A stretch of DNA of 64,000 nucleotides from Halorhabdus utahensis DSM 12940 (GTDB lineage: Archaea > Halobacteriota > Halobacteria > Halobacteriales > Haloarculaceae): contig NC_013158.1 in the NCBI RefSeq assembly GCF_000023945.1, positions 1,860,001 to 1,924,000 on the forward strand. The letters are read 5' to 3'. The notes below the pieces were generated by a model. It saw nothing but the letters and a program-made list of their open reading frames with translations. It was not told where the DNA came from and did no database searches. Made by a program: the position numbers and the translations under genes. Positions 42,650 through 52,178 of this stretch are shown here, one piece after another. Within the stretch, counting starts at the first letter, position 1, and the number at the start of each line of letters is the position of its first letter.

Positions 42650-43885
42650 CTATCGGACTTCGACCGTCTCGCCGATAGAGGGTGCCGTCGCGTCGAACCC
42701 GTCGCCGGCGAGTTCGGCGGCGAACTGCTCGCACCTGTCACCGTGATTGACGAGGAGTTGCGTCTCGCGGTAGGCATCGAGGAACGCGTCGAGGCCCGCA
42801 CGGTCGGCGTGCGCGGAGAAGTCATAGGACTCGACCTGCGCGGCGACTGGCATCCGCTGCCCGTCGATCTCGGCGCTGCCCGTCTCCAGCAGGTCCCGGC
42901 CCGGCGTCCCCTCGACCTGATACCCCGTGAGCGCGATCTTGTTGACCGGCCGATCCCGAATTTCGGGGATGTAGGTCATCGCGGGGCCACCGCTGAGCAT
43001 CCCGCTGGTGGTGACGATCGCCGTGTTCTGTGCCGCGATGCGTTTCCGCTGGCCGTCGCGACCGTCGACGAACCGGGCGTGTGATTTGGCGCGCTGGAGG
43101 GCGTCCGGATCGCGGACGAACTCCGGATGCCGGCGGAGCATCTTTGTCACCCGCTTTCCCATCCCGTCGACATAGCAGGGGATGTCGTGGGCTTCACAGA
43201 TCATGAGCATCTCCTGGGTCCGACCGATGGCGAAGGCGGGGATCACGACGGTGCCGCCCTCCCACAGCGTCGTCTTGACGCTCTCGGCGAAGCGCTCCTC
43301 AAGGGTCGCCCGGTCCTCGTGGGAGACGTCCGAATAGGTGCTCTCGGTGAGCACCACGTCCGCGTCAGGGCGTGCGGTGGTTCCTGCGACCAGCCGTTGG
43401 TTGTCAGTGTGAAAGTCGCCGGTGTACAGCAGTCGGGTTTCGCCGTCGTCGACGAGGACGTGCGCGCTGCCGGGGATGTGGCCGGCGTTGAAGAAGGTGA
43501 CCTCGTGACCGGCTACCTCGAAGGGCTCGCGATAGCCGTGGGTCTCGCTGACCTGGGTGACGCGCCTGACGTCGACCTCCGTGAAGGGACAGTCGTAGGT
43601 GCCGCCGTGGAGCTTCAGGGTGTCCCGGGCGAGCGTCAGCGCGAGTTCCCGGGTCGGCGGCGTCCAGTGGATCGGCGGGCGTCGGCTCCCCGAGAGCAGC
43701 GACGGGATCGAGCCGACGTGATCGAGGTGGCCGTGGGAAGCGACGACGGCCTCGGGGTCGACGGTGCCGACGGGAAACTGCGGCGGCGTCTCGGTCTTCA
43801 TGCCGTAATCCAGCAGCAGCGACTCGTTGACGAGGATCGCACTGCGACCGACCTCGCCAGCGCCACCCAGAAACCGGAGCTTCAT
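42650..43885 (-). CDS. Metallo-beta-lactamase/beta-CASP ribonuclease
   Basis: A 411-residue MBL-fold enzyme: HxHxDH motif as ASHGHLDHVGSIPSL, later zinc ligands in NAGHIPGSAH and YTGDFHTD, and the beta-CASP insert with FAIGRTQEML, TTSGMLSGGPAMTYI and DFSAHADRAGL. This is a complete beta-CASP protein of the archaeal CPSF/RNase J-like class without KH domains, probably an RNA exo- or endonuclease with two zinc ions. ATG 43885 gives the usual MKLRFLGGAGEVGRS opening; codons further upstream are low-complexity. Confidence 0.88.
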   Translation of the reverse strand: MKLRFLGGAGEVGRSAILVNESLLLDYGMKTETPPQFPVGTVDPEAVVASHGHLDHVGSIPSLLSGSRRPPIHWTPPTRELALTLARDTLKLHGGTYDCPFTEVDVRRVTQVSETHGYREPFEVAGHEVTFFNAGHIPGSAHVLVDDGETRLLYTGDFHTDNQRLVAGTTARPDADVVLTESTYSDVSHEDRATLEERFAESVKTTLWEGGTVVIPAFAIGRTQEMLMICEAHDIPCYVDGMGKRVTKMLRRHPEFVRDPDALQRAKSHARFVDGRDGQRKRIAAQNTAIVTTSGMLSGGPAMTYIPEIRDRPVNKIALTGYQVEGTPGRDLLETGSAEIDGQRMPVAAQVESYDFSAHADRAGLDAFLDAYRETQLLVNHGDRCEQFAAELAGDGFDATAPSIGETVEVR

Positions 43886-43978
43886 TCGCGTCGTCGTTGT
43901 GCGTCGCCGGGTTTGGGTTCGTCGTTTCGCGTCGTTGCTCGGTCCGGGGCGGCGCGTTCGCCGGCGGCCCCCTCCCAC

Positions 43979-45601
43979 TCAGTAGCCGACGGCGTTACCG
44001 TCCTTGCGCGGTTCGGTCGCGGCCGAGAGTGTCCCGCCGTCGTTGCGGACGAGCTGTGCGCCGCCGAAGTACTCGCCCGTGAGCACCCGGACGTCGTGGC
44101 CCTTCCGGACGAGTTTCGCCGCCGTCTGTGAGTCGAAGTGGGGTTCGACCGCGAGCGTGCCGTCCTCGCGGTAGCGCCAGCGCGGGCGATCCAGCGCGGC
44201 CTGGAGGGGGAGGTCGTGATCGACGAGGTTCGAGAGCACCTGGACGTGCCCCTGGGGCTGCATGTATCCGCCCATCACGCCGAAGGCCGCCCAGTCGTCC
44301 GCGCCCAGGCGGGCGAGCGCCGGGATCAGGGTGTGGAACGGCCGCTTGCCGGGTGCGAGCGAATTGGGGTGGTCGGGATCCAGCGAGAACGACGCCCCGC
44401 GGTTCTGGAGCGCGATCCCGGTGTCGCCGGCGACCAGCCCGGAGCCGAAGCCGGCGAACCGGGAGTTGATGAACGAGACGACGTTGCCCGCGTCGTCGGC
44501 CACACAGAGCAACACCGTGTCGGCGTCCTCGGCGTTCGCGCCCGGGACGCCGAAGGTCACGTCGTCGCTTGCCGTTTCGTCGATGTCGGCTGCGCGTTTC
44601 TCCGCCCAGGATTGGGAAGCCAGCGGCGGGTGGTTCTCGAATTCCGGGTCGGTGATGTAGCGGTGGCCGTCGTGGAAGGCTCGCTTGGTCGCCTCGACGA
44701 GGTAATGGACGGACTCCGGCGAGTCGATCGGGTGATCGCCGGCACCGACTTCTGCGGCGATGTTCAGCGCCTCCAGCGCGATCAGCCCCTGGTTGTTCGG
44801 CGGGAGTTCGAACACCTCGACGTCGCCGTAGGTGCTCAAGACGGGCTCGACGAACTCGGGTTCGAACGCGGCGAGGTCCTCGGTCGTGAGGAACCCGCCG
44901 TGATCCTGGACTTCCCTGGCGATGGCTTCGCCGATCTCCCCCTCGTAGACGACGTCGGCCCCCGCCTCGGCGACCCGACGCAGTGACTCCCCGAGTGCCG
45001 GCAGGTGAACCGTCTGGCCCACGCTGGGTGCCTCGCCGTCGAAGAGGTAGGTCCCGCGGGCGTGGTCGTCCTCGAACAGGTCCTCGCCGTGTTCCCACGC
45101 CGACGCGATCCGCTCGGAGACTGGATACCCCTCCGTGGCGTACCGGATCGCCGGCTGGAGCGCTTCGGCGAGGGACACCCGGCCGAAGCGCTCGACGGTG
45201 GCCTCCCAGCCCCGCGCGGTTCCGGGCACGGTGACGGTGTGGGGGCCGGTGAACGGCATTTCGACGTCTTCCGGGGCGGTGTCGTCCGCGCCGGCGACGG
45301 CCTCACGGACGGCGTCGATCGTGGCCTCTTGGGGGGCCGGGCCAGAAGACCGCATTGCGCCGACCTCGCCATCCGCGGTCCGGTAGGCCGCGAAGACGTC
45401 GCCACCCAGGCCCGTCGAGGTGGGTTCGACGACGTTCAGCGCCGCGGCGGTAGCGACGGCGGCGTCGAAGGCGTTGCCGCCGTCTTCGAGCACTGACAGG
45501 CCGGCCTGGGCGGCCAACGGCTGGCTGGTCGCGACGACGCCCCGCTGGCCGTAGACGGTCGACCGACGCGAGGAGAACCGATCGAGATCGGGGGATGGCA
45601 T
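43979..45601 (-). CDS. Gamma-glutamyltransferase family (Ntn hydrolase)
   Basis: A 540-residue GGT-like enzyme. The N-terminal YGQRGVVATSQPLAAQAGLSVLEDGGNAFDAAVATAAAL and PTSTGLGGDVFA are typical. The self-processing nucleophile is predicted as Thr362, in the DADTVLLCVADDAGNVVSFINS motif, giving a small subunit of about 178 residues. The family cleaves gamma-glutamyl bonds or acylases related cephalosporins; the real substrate in haloarchaea is unclear. No signal peptide, so cytoplasmic. ATG 45601 fits the family. Confidence 0.88.
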   Translation of the reverse strand: MPSPDLDRFSSRRSTVYGQRGVVATSQPLAAQAGLSVLEDGGNAFDAAVATAAALNVVEPTSTGLGGDVFAAYRTADGEVGAMRSSGPAPQEATIDAVREAVAGADDTAPEDVEMPFTGPHTVTVPGTARGWEATVERFGRVSLAEALQPAIRYATEGYPVSERIASAWEHGEDLFEDDHARGTYLFDGEAPSVGQTVHLPALGESLRRVAEAGADVVYEGEIGEAIAREVQDHGGFLTTEDLAAFEPEFVEPVLSTYGDVEVFELPPNNQGLIALEALNIAAEVGAGDHPIDSPESVHYLVEATKRAFHDGHRYITDPEFENHPPLASQSWAEKRAADIDETASDDVTFGVPGANAEDADTVLLCVADDAGNVVSFINSRFAGFGSGLVAGDTGIALQNRGASFSLDPDHPNSLAPGKRPFHTLIPALARLGADDWAAFGVMGGYMQPQGHVQVLSNLVDHDLPLQAALDRPRWRYREDGTLAVEPHFDSQTAAKLVRKGHDVRVLTGEYFGGAQLVRNDGGTLSAATEPRKDGNAVGY

Positions 45602-45642
45602 ACCCCCATCGTGGGCTTCAGGGATCAAAAAGTCACGTCCAC

Positions 45643-46893
45643 TCAGCGTTTGTCGGCGTCAGGTGGCGACGGCGCGTCGAGTCCGAGGGCAGCCACACCT
45701 GCCAGGACGGCCAGTGTGCCCCCGAGCAGAAACGTTTCCGTCCAGCCGACGGCGACGACGGCGGCACCCGTGACGGTCCCGCCGAAGACGCCGCCCCAGA
45801 TCTTCCCGGAGTAAAGCAGGGCGTAGTTCGCACTCGAGTGTTTCTCGCCGTAGTAGTCACCGACGACGCTGGGGAACAGCGTGAACTGCGGGCTCCAGAA
45901 GAAGGTGGCGACGACGACTGCCACGACGAAGGCACTCCCCATCCCGCTGACGCCGAAGTACGCGACGGCGAACAGGCCGAGGCCACAGAGCGTGAACGCC
46001 CCGGCCATCGCGTTGGTCCGATCGACCCGGTCGCTGACCTCACCCAGCACGAGTCGGCCGATGCCGCCGGCCAGCGGAAGGAGGGTCGCGGCTGCCGTGG
46101 CGATCACGCCCGCGAGTCCCAGGTGGTCGGCGTAGGAGACGATCTTCTCGGTCAGCATGAGGCCGGCCCCAGAGACGGCGACGAACATGGCGTACATGAG
46201 CCAGAACTGCCGGGTTCGGACCATTTCCCGCCAGGTGAACTGTGGGCCCGTGTCGGTGACGCTGCCGTCGGACAGCCATCCCTCGGGTGGGTCCCGGAGG
46301 ACCAGCGCACCGACGAGCACGACCGCGAAGATCACGACGCCGACCTGCTGGAGGACGCCGACGTATGCCGTCACGGGCGCACCCGCGCCGGTATTCGCCC
46401 GAACGTAGGGGACCAAGGCGGCGCTCCCCCCCGCGAAGGCCATCGTACCGACCCCCGCGGTGAGTCCACGCCGGTCAGGGAACCACTTCAACGCGGTGTT
46501 GACGGCGACGGTGTAGACGATGCCGACGCCCAGGGCTCCCAGCGAATAGGCGAGATAGATCTCCCAGGTCGTCTCGGCCACTGAGAGGCCGAGGTAGCCG
46601 CCGCCGGCGAGGATAGCCGCGGCGACACTCACCGCGCGGGGACCGTGTCGATCACGCCACCACCCGACCGGGAACTGGCTCCCGGCCTGGACGACGACGA
46701 ACAGCGTGAACACCGTCGACAGTGCGGCGCTGTCGATCCCCAGGTTGGTCGCGACTGGATCCCGGAGACTGCTCCAGACGTACTGGTAGGGGCCGACGAC
46801 GGCCATCATGGCCGCGGCCGCGAGCACCAGCCACCACCGCGAGAACCCGAGGACGTCACGGGCACGGGCGGCGTGGTCGACCTCCTCGTTCAT
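45643..46893 (-). CDS. Major facilitator transporter, OFA (oxalate/formate antiporter)-like
   Basis: A 416-residue protein with 12 predicted membrane helices. Motif A-like loops are WWRDRHGPRAVS (between helices 2 and 3) and EVSDRVDRTNAM (between 8 and 9). The N-terminal helices (YQYVWSSLRDPVATNLG) and the middle region FTWREMVRTRQFWLMYAMFV are characteristic of OFA-family carriers, which exchange carboxylates. The substrate cannot be deduced. It stands alone, 41 bp upstream of the GGT start, same direction. Confidence 0.85.
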   Translation of the reverse strand: MNEEVDHAARARDVLGFSRWWLVLAAAAMMAVVGPYQYVWSSLRDPVATNLGIDSAALSTVFTLFVVVQAGSQFPVGWWRDRHGPRAVSVAAAILAGGGYLGLSVAETTWEIYLAYSLGALGVGIVYTVAVNTALKWFPDRRGLTAGVGTMAFAGGSAALVPYVRANTGAGAPVTAYVGVLQQVGVVIFAVVLVGALVLRDPPEGWLSDGSVTDTGPQFTWREMVRTRQFWLMYAMFVAVSGAGLMLTEKIVSYADHLGLAGVIATAAATLLPLAGGIGRLVLGEVSDRVDRTNAMAGAFTLCGLGLFAVAYFGVSGMGSAFVVAVVVATFFWSPQFTLFPSVVGDYYGEKHSSANYALLYSGKIWGGVFGGTVTGAAVVAVGWTETFLLGGTLAVLAGVAALGLDAPSPPDADKR

Positions 46894-47120
46894 CGCCGTC
46901 CCCCTCGATCGGTTCCCGTCATGACTCCGGACGTTCGGAGCCACGGGCCCCGATCCGATTATACCTGTCGTCACGCCGGCCGGCGACTCGACCGCCCACA
47001 CCGGGCCGCGTCTCGACCGTTCAGATCCGGCCGGTGATGGCGCTCGCTCACGCTGTTTGGCCGCTCAAGACAACAGTAACCCAGAATCAGGGTCGGCCGG
47101 GCCCGCCCGGCGTTGCTGAA

Positions 47121-48125
47121 TCAGTTGCCGCCACGCTCGCTGCGGGCGTCGATCTGCTTGCCTTCGAGTGCTTCGAGCAACTCGGAATACCGATCCCGGA
47201 TCGTGACCTCGCTGACGTCGGCCGTCTCGGCGACTTCCCCCTGGGTGATGCGGTCGCCGGTCAGCAGCCCGGCGGCGTAGATCGCGCCGGCGGCGAGGCC
47301 GGTCGGGTTCTTCCCGCTGTGTTCGCCCGTCTTTTTGAGTTCCGAGAGGAGGTCCCGTGCCTGTCGTTCGAGGTCGTCGTCGAGGTCGAGGTCGGACGTG
47401 AACCGTGGCAGGTACTCCGCCGGGTCGGCCGGGGCGATCCCGAGTTCGAGCTGGCGGGCGAGATACCGGTAGGCGCGAGCGTACTTCTGGCGGCGGACGC
47501 GACTGATCGGTTCGAACTCGTCGAGACTCCGGGGCGTTCCGGCCTGGCGAGCGGCCGCGTACAGCGAGGCTGTCGCCATCCCCTCGATCGAGCGGCCGGG
47601 CAGGAGATCCTCGTCGAGCGCGCGCCGATAGATCACGGACGCGGTCTCGCGGACGTTTTCCGGCAGCCCCAGCGCACTCGCCATGCGGTCGATCTCACCC
47701 AGCGCTTGTTTGAGGTTGCGATCCCTGGAGTCCGTGGCGCGAAAGCGCTCGTCCCAGACCCGGAGGCGACTCATCTTCTCGCGCTGGGACGACGAGAGCG
47801 TGCGGCCGCTGGCGTCCTTGTCCGCCCAGCCGATGCTCGTCGAGAGCCCCTCGTCGTGGAGGAGCTTCGTCGTCGGCGACCCGACCCGGCTGCGCTCGTC
47901 CTTTTCCGAGGGCGTGAACGCCCGCCACTCCGGCCCGTGATCGATGGCGTCACTCTCGACGACGATTCCACACTGCTCACAGACGCGCTCGCCGCGCCCA
48001 TCGTCGGTTGTGACTGTGCCGCCACACTCCGGACACGTGTCGACGCGACCGGACTGTTCGCTCTCGAGGTCCCGTTCGCTCGCCTGGTGCTCGGATACCG
48101 TTCGTACCGAATTGGTTCGTGACAT
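47121..48125 (-). CDS. tfb: Transcription initiation factor IIB (TFB)
   Basis: A 334-residue TFB. The N-terminal zinc ribbon has CPECGGTV and CEQCGIV; then the B-reader region (DHGPEWRAF). Two cyclin repeats follow: first about 125-215 (ASVIYRRALDEDLLPGRSIEGMATASLYAAARQAG), second about 225-310 (RDLLSELKKTGEHSGKNPTGLAAGAIYAAGLLTG) ending in the recognition helix TADVSEVTIRDRYSELLE. Haloarchaea encode several TFBs that pair with TBPs to direct sets of promoters. It is divergent from the TrmB-like gene; a TATA-like element lies about 65-77 bp upstream. Confidence 0.95.
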   Translation of the reverse strand: MSRTNSVRTVSEHQASERDLESEQSGRVDTCPECGGTVTTDDGRGERVCEQCGIVVESDAIDHGPEWRAFTPSEKDERSRVGSPTTKLLHDEGLSTSIGWADKDASGRTLSSSQREKMSRLRVWDERFRATDSRDRNLKQALGEIDRMASALGLPENVRETASVIYRRALDEDLLPGRSIEGMATASLYAAARQAGTPRSLDEFEPISRVRRQKYARAYRYLARQLELGIAPADPAEYLPRFTSDLDLDDDLERQARDLLSELKKTGEHSGKNPTGLAAGAIYAAGLLTGDRITQGEVAETADVSEVTIRDRYSELLEALEGKQIDARSERGGN

Positions 48126-48189
48126 GATCGTCCTGGCGCTCGCTTCCTGTATCCATCCGTAGTCGATGCGAGCATTTAGGTGTTACGTC

Positions 48190-48202
48190 TATTTTTTATC
48201 CT
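48190..48202 (-). promoter_or_regulatory. Possible TATA box for tfb
   Basis: On the minus strand GGATAAAAAATAG lies 65-77 bp before the ATG; it would give a 5' leader of about 40 nt. It is the only good TATA match in the 270-bp gap. Confidence 0.4.
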
Positions 48203-48395
48203 AGTAAAAACAGAGTCGGGACTCCGATCGTACTATGTGTAACCGAATTCCGCCGTCTGGACCGGGATATCGATCGTTTCAGGGCTCGACTGGCCGGCCC
48301 ATCTCCTCCGTCTGTTACGATATGCGTAGAAACGTCCAAAGGATTATTCAGACGGAGGGCCAATTGCTCCTAATCGATGGCGTGTGTACACGACA

Positions 48396-49235
48396 ATGAC
48401 AGGGGAACAATCTGAGTCGACTGCGGAGGATCGATCCGTCGTCGAGGAGGTTGTCGGGTTACTCGAGACGCTGGATTTTACCGAATACGAGGCCCGGTGT
48501 TTCGTCGGGCTCGAGCGGATCTGCCAGGGGACGGCAAAGGAGGTCAGCGAGGTCGCCGACGTCCCACGTGCCCGTGTCTACGATTGTATGGATGGCCTCA
48601 AGGAACGTGGGCTGGTCGACGTCCAGCAGGGAACGCCCCGGGAGTTCCGGGCCGTCGATCCCGACGAGGCGGTGTCGATGCTCGATCGGCGGCTCTCGAC
48701 GGTGCTCGATCGGATCGGCACGCTCCTCCCACGACTTCAGCCGCCGGCCGCAGAGACGGAGGACGGCGACGTCTGGGTCATGGAGGGCGACGCCGAGGTC
48801 AGCGAGCGCATGGAAGGCCTGCTCGACGACGCGACCGACGAGGTCTTGCTTGCCATCGCGGTCGAGGAGTTGCTGACCGACGAGTTACTCACGGCGTTGC
48901 GGGCGGCCAGCGATCGCGGCGTCGAGATCGTCATCGGCTCGCCGGCCGAGTCCGTCCGGGAGCGACTGCGAACGGCGCTGCCCGATGCCCGTGTGCTGGA
49001 AACCTGGACGTGGTGGGACTCCCACCCGATCCAACCCGGGGCCGTGAGTGCGATCCTCATGGTCGACGGCGCTCAGTTGCTCGTCAGTGCCGACATCCAG
49101 ACGTCGCTGCCCGGCGTTCGCAAGCACCGCGCGGTCTGGACCGACGGCGATACCGCGCCACTGGTGGGAATGATGCGCCCGCTGCTCGCCGACGCGATCC
49201 AGCGCGGTGAGGAACGGGCGGAAGCGACATCGTAA
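48396..49235 (+). CDS. TrmB family transcription regulator
   Basis: A 279-residue protein: N-terminal winged helix (about 16-80; LLETLDFTEYEARCFVGLERICQGTAKEVSEVADVPRARVYDCMDGLKERGLV), then a short helical dimerisation segment (RRLSTVLDRIGTLLPRL), then a PLD-like regulatory domain of TrmB type (WVMEGDAEVSERMEGLLDDATDEVLLAIAVEELL...). TrmB regulators respond to sugars or other small molecules. No nearby sugar-transport gene suggests its target. Confidence 0.88.
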   Translation: MTGEQSESTAEDRSVVEEVVGLLETLDFTEYEARCFVGLERICQGTAKEVSEVADVPRARVYDCMDGLKERGLVDVQQGTPREFRAVDPDEAVSMLDRRLSTVLDRIGTLLPRLQPPAAETEDGDVWVMEGDAEVSERMEGLLDDATDEVLLAIAVEELLTDELLTALRAASDRGVEIVIGSPAESVRERLRTALPDARVLETWTWWDSHPIQPGAVSAILMVDGAQLLVSADIQTSLPGVRKHRAVWTDGDTAPLVGMMRPLLADAIQRGEERAEATS

Positions 49236-49369
49236 CGGTCTCAGCACAGTGCCTTCGCTTGGGCGTTCAGTACTGTATAGGCGGGTTAGCGGACCAAAAT
49301 TCAGCCTCCTCGCTGCTCAGTTGAACACTGTCAATCGAGACGGGCTCGTTCTCAAATATTACCGGAAAA

Positions 49370-49759
49370 TTACACGTAGCTGTACCAATCCAGATTCAGA
49401 TGTTTGGCGTTGTAGATGATCTTGGTGTCGTCTTCGACTGGCGTCCCCCCACAGGTCAGTCGAACGTTGTCCTCTTCTTTCTCCTTTTCTGTGATGATTT
49501 CCTGATCGGGCATTTCGATCTCGCCTTCGAGAACCTCTGCACCACAGACCGCACATTTTCCCTCACGGCAATAAAACGGCCAATTAAATCCCTCGTCTTC
49601 GGCTGCATCGAGAATGAACTCTCCCTCTTCGACCTCCAGGACGCCGTAATCTTCGTCCTCGAGGTCGGCGGCGGCAGCCTTCTCGAAAATGTCTTCGTCC
49701 TCGATACTCCATTCGTTCTCGTCCACGACATCGAAATTGAGGTATTCTACTTCGGGCAT
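49370..49759 (-). CDS. Halophilic-type 2Fe-2S ferredoxin
   Basis: A 129-residue plant-type ferredoxin. Cluster ligands are Cys64, Cys69 and Cys72 (YCREGKCAVCG), with the fourth, Cys103, in RLTCGG. An acidic helical insertion near residues 16-45 (ENEWSIEDEDIFEKAAAADLEDEDY) is the hallmark of haloarchaeal ferredoxins, where it aids solubility at high salt. It is the electron carrier for 2-oxoacid:ferredoxin oxidoreductases. The ATG at 49759 gives the conventional N-terminus. Confidence 0.93.
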   Translation of the reverse strand: MPEVEYLNFDVVDENEWSIEDEDIFEKAAAADLEDEDYGVLEVEEGEFILDAAEDEGFNWPFYCREGKCAVCGAEVLEGEIEMPDQEIITEKEKEEDNVRLTCGGTPVEDDTKIIYNAKHLNLDWYSYV

Positions 49760-50087
49760 CTCCAAACAATTCAATCCCCTGGAATATAGTACTTTATCAA
49801 TCTATTTGTCGGTTCTTTTGATAATCTTCATCAATATTCCACTCTTTTTCGGGGGCGACATTGGCTTAGCCCGCTCAGCAGCGTTACGACGAATCGCAGC
49901 GTACCGCGACGTGAAATCCACAGAAATCTGACTGGCAACACTTCGATTCTGCCGCCGTCTTGCGTTCGACATTGCATGCGAAAGCGACAACGGGTACAAA
50001 TAACCCTGGCATTTATATATCTAATATATGTAATTAGGACTGCCTCAACCATTGAGACCAGTGGAGGCACCAACACGGAGCTCTACA
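49760..50087. other. A+T-rich intergenic region with divergent promoters
   Basis: About 330 bp between the ferredoxin gene and the small gene at 50088, unusually A+T-rich. A run TTTATATATCTAATATATG (50012-50030) is a likely TATA region for the gene at 50088. No coding region is evident. Confidence 0.5.
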
Positions 50088-50468
50088 ATGTCACAGAACC
50101 GACCCGCAGAACCCGACATCGATGAACTGTCCGATACAACCGTCCAGCACAAGACCGGTTCGGGCTACTCGATCACTGGACACACGACCGACGACGGCTT
50201 CGCGGTCCACTACGAAACGCCGGACCGGCACGAACCGTACGGCGACTGGGACTGGATCGCGGTCTACCGCGGCAACGAAGTGCCCGACGACGCTGACCTG
50301 GGTAATTACATCAACTGGAACTGGACGTGCCCGAATGAGCAATGTGGCCACACCGGCATTGCGACGATCCCGAACGCGGCCCACGAATCGGGAGAGGCCT
50401 ACACGCTTGTGTACTTCACCTGGAAGTGGAACGTCGTCGCGACGGACACGATCACCGCCCCCGCCTGA
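50088..50468 (+). CDS. Small acidic beta-domain protein, SKICH-like pattern
   Basis: A 126-residue soluble protein with an aromatic-rich beta pattern: SGYSITGHTTDDGFAVHY, then GDWDWIAVYRGNEVP, NYINWNW, and YTLVYFTWKWNVVATDTI. The W-I-A-x-Y strand and a late Y-x-L-x-Y-F strand recall SKICH-like and related small Ig-like domains (inference). CPNEQC could be a single disulfide or metal pair. Function unknown. Confidence 0.6.
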   Translation: MSQNRPAEPDIDELSDTTVQHKTGSGYSITGHTTDDGFAVHYETPDRHEPYGDWDWIAVYRGNEVPDDADLGNYINWNWTCPNEQCGHTGIATIPNAAHESGEAYTLVYFTWKWNVVATDTITAPA

Positions 50469-50821
50469 GGCGGACTCCTGCCTCGATTTTTCGTCCGTTC
50501 GCACCGAATCTTGCGGTCGATGCTTCGGCACATCCACCGTTGAAACAGTCTTTTACTGATGGGCCCACTCGGGGAACTTCCAGAACGCTCTGGCGCGCCA
50601 GCGATGGAGACGACTGAGCGTACAGTGCTGAAAAGCGGCTTGAGTTGTGTTGAAATAGTGACCAAAATTTGAGGGGATCATCATCGCAATGTAGCGCAAT
50701 CCCTCTCTGGACAGCATCCCGGCCAAGCAAGGTCTCGCCCAAGACGTTTGCCACAGCCAAATCAAGCTAGCTCCCCCCACTGCCACCTAGACAACTCCAG
50801 AATTAGCAAACCGATCCCCAA
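50469..50821. other. Intergenic region holding a decayed repeat copy
   Basis: About 350 bp with no intact gene. It holds a 38-bp sequence (50568-50605) that recurs at 52875-52912, described separately. A hydrophobic frame on the minus strand has no recognisable features. Confidence 0.5.
50568..50605 (+). repeat. 38-bp repeat, copy A (remnant of decayed gene family)
   Basis: The sequence beginning CTCGGGGAACTTCCAGAA matches 52875-52912 at 37 of 38 bases. It contains an inverted repeat CCAGA-ACGC-TCTGG. In one frame both copies encode GTSRTLWR.SD. It is an isolated fragment, with no open frame of meaningful length around it. Confidence 0.7.
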
Positions 50822-50854
50822 ATGTCTTTACTAACAGGGGCGAACACCAGTGTA

Positions 50855-52078
50855 ATGCAAGACGGATTCGATCTTCCTGAACGAGCCCCCGGGATGTATC
50901 GCCCAGTGCGTTCCGACAGGGGCGTCCCGTTCGGGAAGTTCTACAAACCGGATCCGCTGCCGCCGGACCTCGCCCTCTCCGATACGGTCCTGAAGCACGT
51001 CGAGCGGGCCGCTCACGCACTCGGCCGGCTCGACGGATTCCGCACTCAAGTCGACGCAGCAGCGACCGTTTTTCGACCGCTCCTGTACAAAGAAGCCGAA
51101 CAGTCCTCACAGGTCGAGGGAACACAGGTAACGACGACCGACATGTATCGAGCAACAGCCGCCGGGGATACTGCCGCTCGAAGCCGCGATGTCCAAGAGG
51201 CACTCAACTACGTCGAAGCCCTCCGGGAAGCGAGTGCTCGTCTCCTCGCGGCGGGGCGCTCCCGGGAGAACATCACCGCGGATCTCATCAAAGACCTTCA
51301 CGAGACGGTCATGGAAACCGGATATACTGACGAGGCGGATCCACTTCCCGGCCAGTTCCGTCCTGACTATGCCTGGATCGAGGAGTCGAACGAGCCCTGG
51401 AAGCAATCCGTTCGATTCGTCCCGCCGAAGGCTGCCATGGTCGAATCGATGATGGCCGACCTCCTCTCGTACGTCCAGTCCTCCTCAAAATATCCAGCGA
51501 TCGTCGACGTTGCACTCGTCCACTACCAGATCGAAACGATCCATCCGTTCACGGACGGCAACGGTCGGGTCGGTCGCCTCGTCGCATTGCTCCTGTTGGT
51601 CGCCTGTGACCTGCTCACGACACCGCTGTTTTACATGAGCGCATATATCAAGGAAAACCGCGAGGAGTACACCGATCGATTGCTGGCCGTCAGTGAGGAC
51701 GGTGCCTGGGAGGAGTGGCTTCAATTTTTCATCACTGGAATGAGGGACCAGGCCGAAGAAGTCCTCAGCCGTGCGAGCCTCCTCCACGAGCTACACGAAT
51801 CGTACGGAGCACGATATGCGTCTGGCCCACAATCCGTGCAACGACTGCTGGAAGTGCTCTTTGAACAGCCGTATCTGACTGTGCCGACCGCCGCAGAGCG
51901 GATCGACATGTCGTACCCAGCAGCCAACAGTGCCGTGGAGCAACTCGTCGAAGATGACGTGCTTTCCCAGGTGGACACGAAAGAGCGAAACCGGGAGTTT
52001 GTCGCCATGCAAATCATGGACATTGTCGAACGAGACGCGGCCAATCTACCCGCCCCGTCATCCGTACTGCGGTCATAG
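50855..52078 (+). CDS. Fic family protein (predicted AMPylase) with C-terminal winged helix
   Basis: A 407-residue Fic protein. The core motif HPFTDGNGRVGR begins at His230. An inhibitory helix SSQVEG (Ser84 to Gly89), matching (S/T)xxxE(G/N), lies N-terminal to the Fic core, so this is a class II self-inhibited Fic enzyme. A C-terminal winged-helix-like region (PYLTVPTAAERIDMSYPAANSAVEQLVEDDVL) is usual for this group and may bind DNA. Predicted to transfer AMP from ATP to a protein. An in-frame ATG at 50822 would add 11 residues. No antitoxin partner is needed because of the internal helix. Confidence 0.88.
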   Translation: MQDGFDLPERAPGMYRPVRSDRGVPFGKFYKPDPLPPDLALSDTVLKHVERAAHALGRLDGFRTQVDAAATVFRPLLYKEAEQSSQVEGTQVTTTDMYRATAAGDTAARSRDVQEALNYVEALREASARLLAAGRSRENITADLIKDLHETVMETGYTDEADPLPGQFRPDYAWIEESNEPWKQSVRFVPPKAAMVESMMADLLSYVQSSSKYPAIVDVALVHYQIETIHPFTDGNGRVGRLVALLLLVACDLLTTPLFYMSAYIKENREEYTDRLLAVSEDGAWEEWLQFFITGMRDQAEEVLSRASLLHELHESYGARYASGPQSVQRLLEVLFEQPYLTVPTAAERIDMSYPAANSAVEQLVEDDVLSQVDTKERNREFVAMQIMDIVERDAANLPAPSSVLRS

Positions 52079-52178
52079 TTTGTAGGGGTAGGCAGGCGTC
52101 GGTCTCTCCGTCCATCGACATCGAACAATAACGTAAGCAGGATGAAAGATATATTACGAATCTTCGCATAATTGTCCC

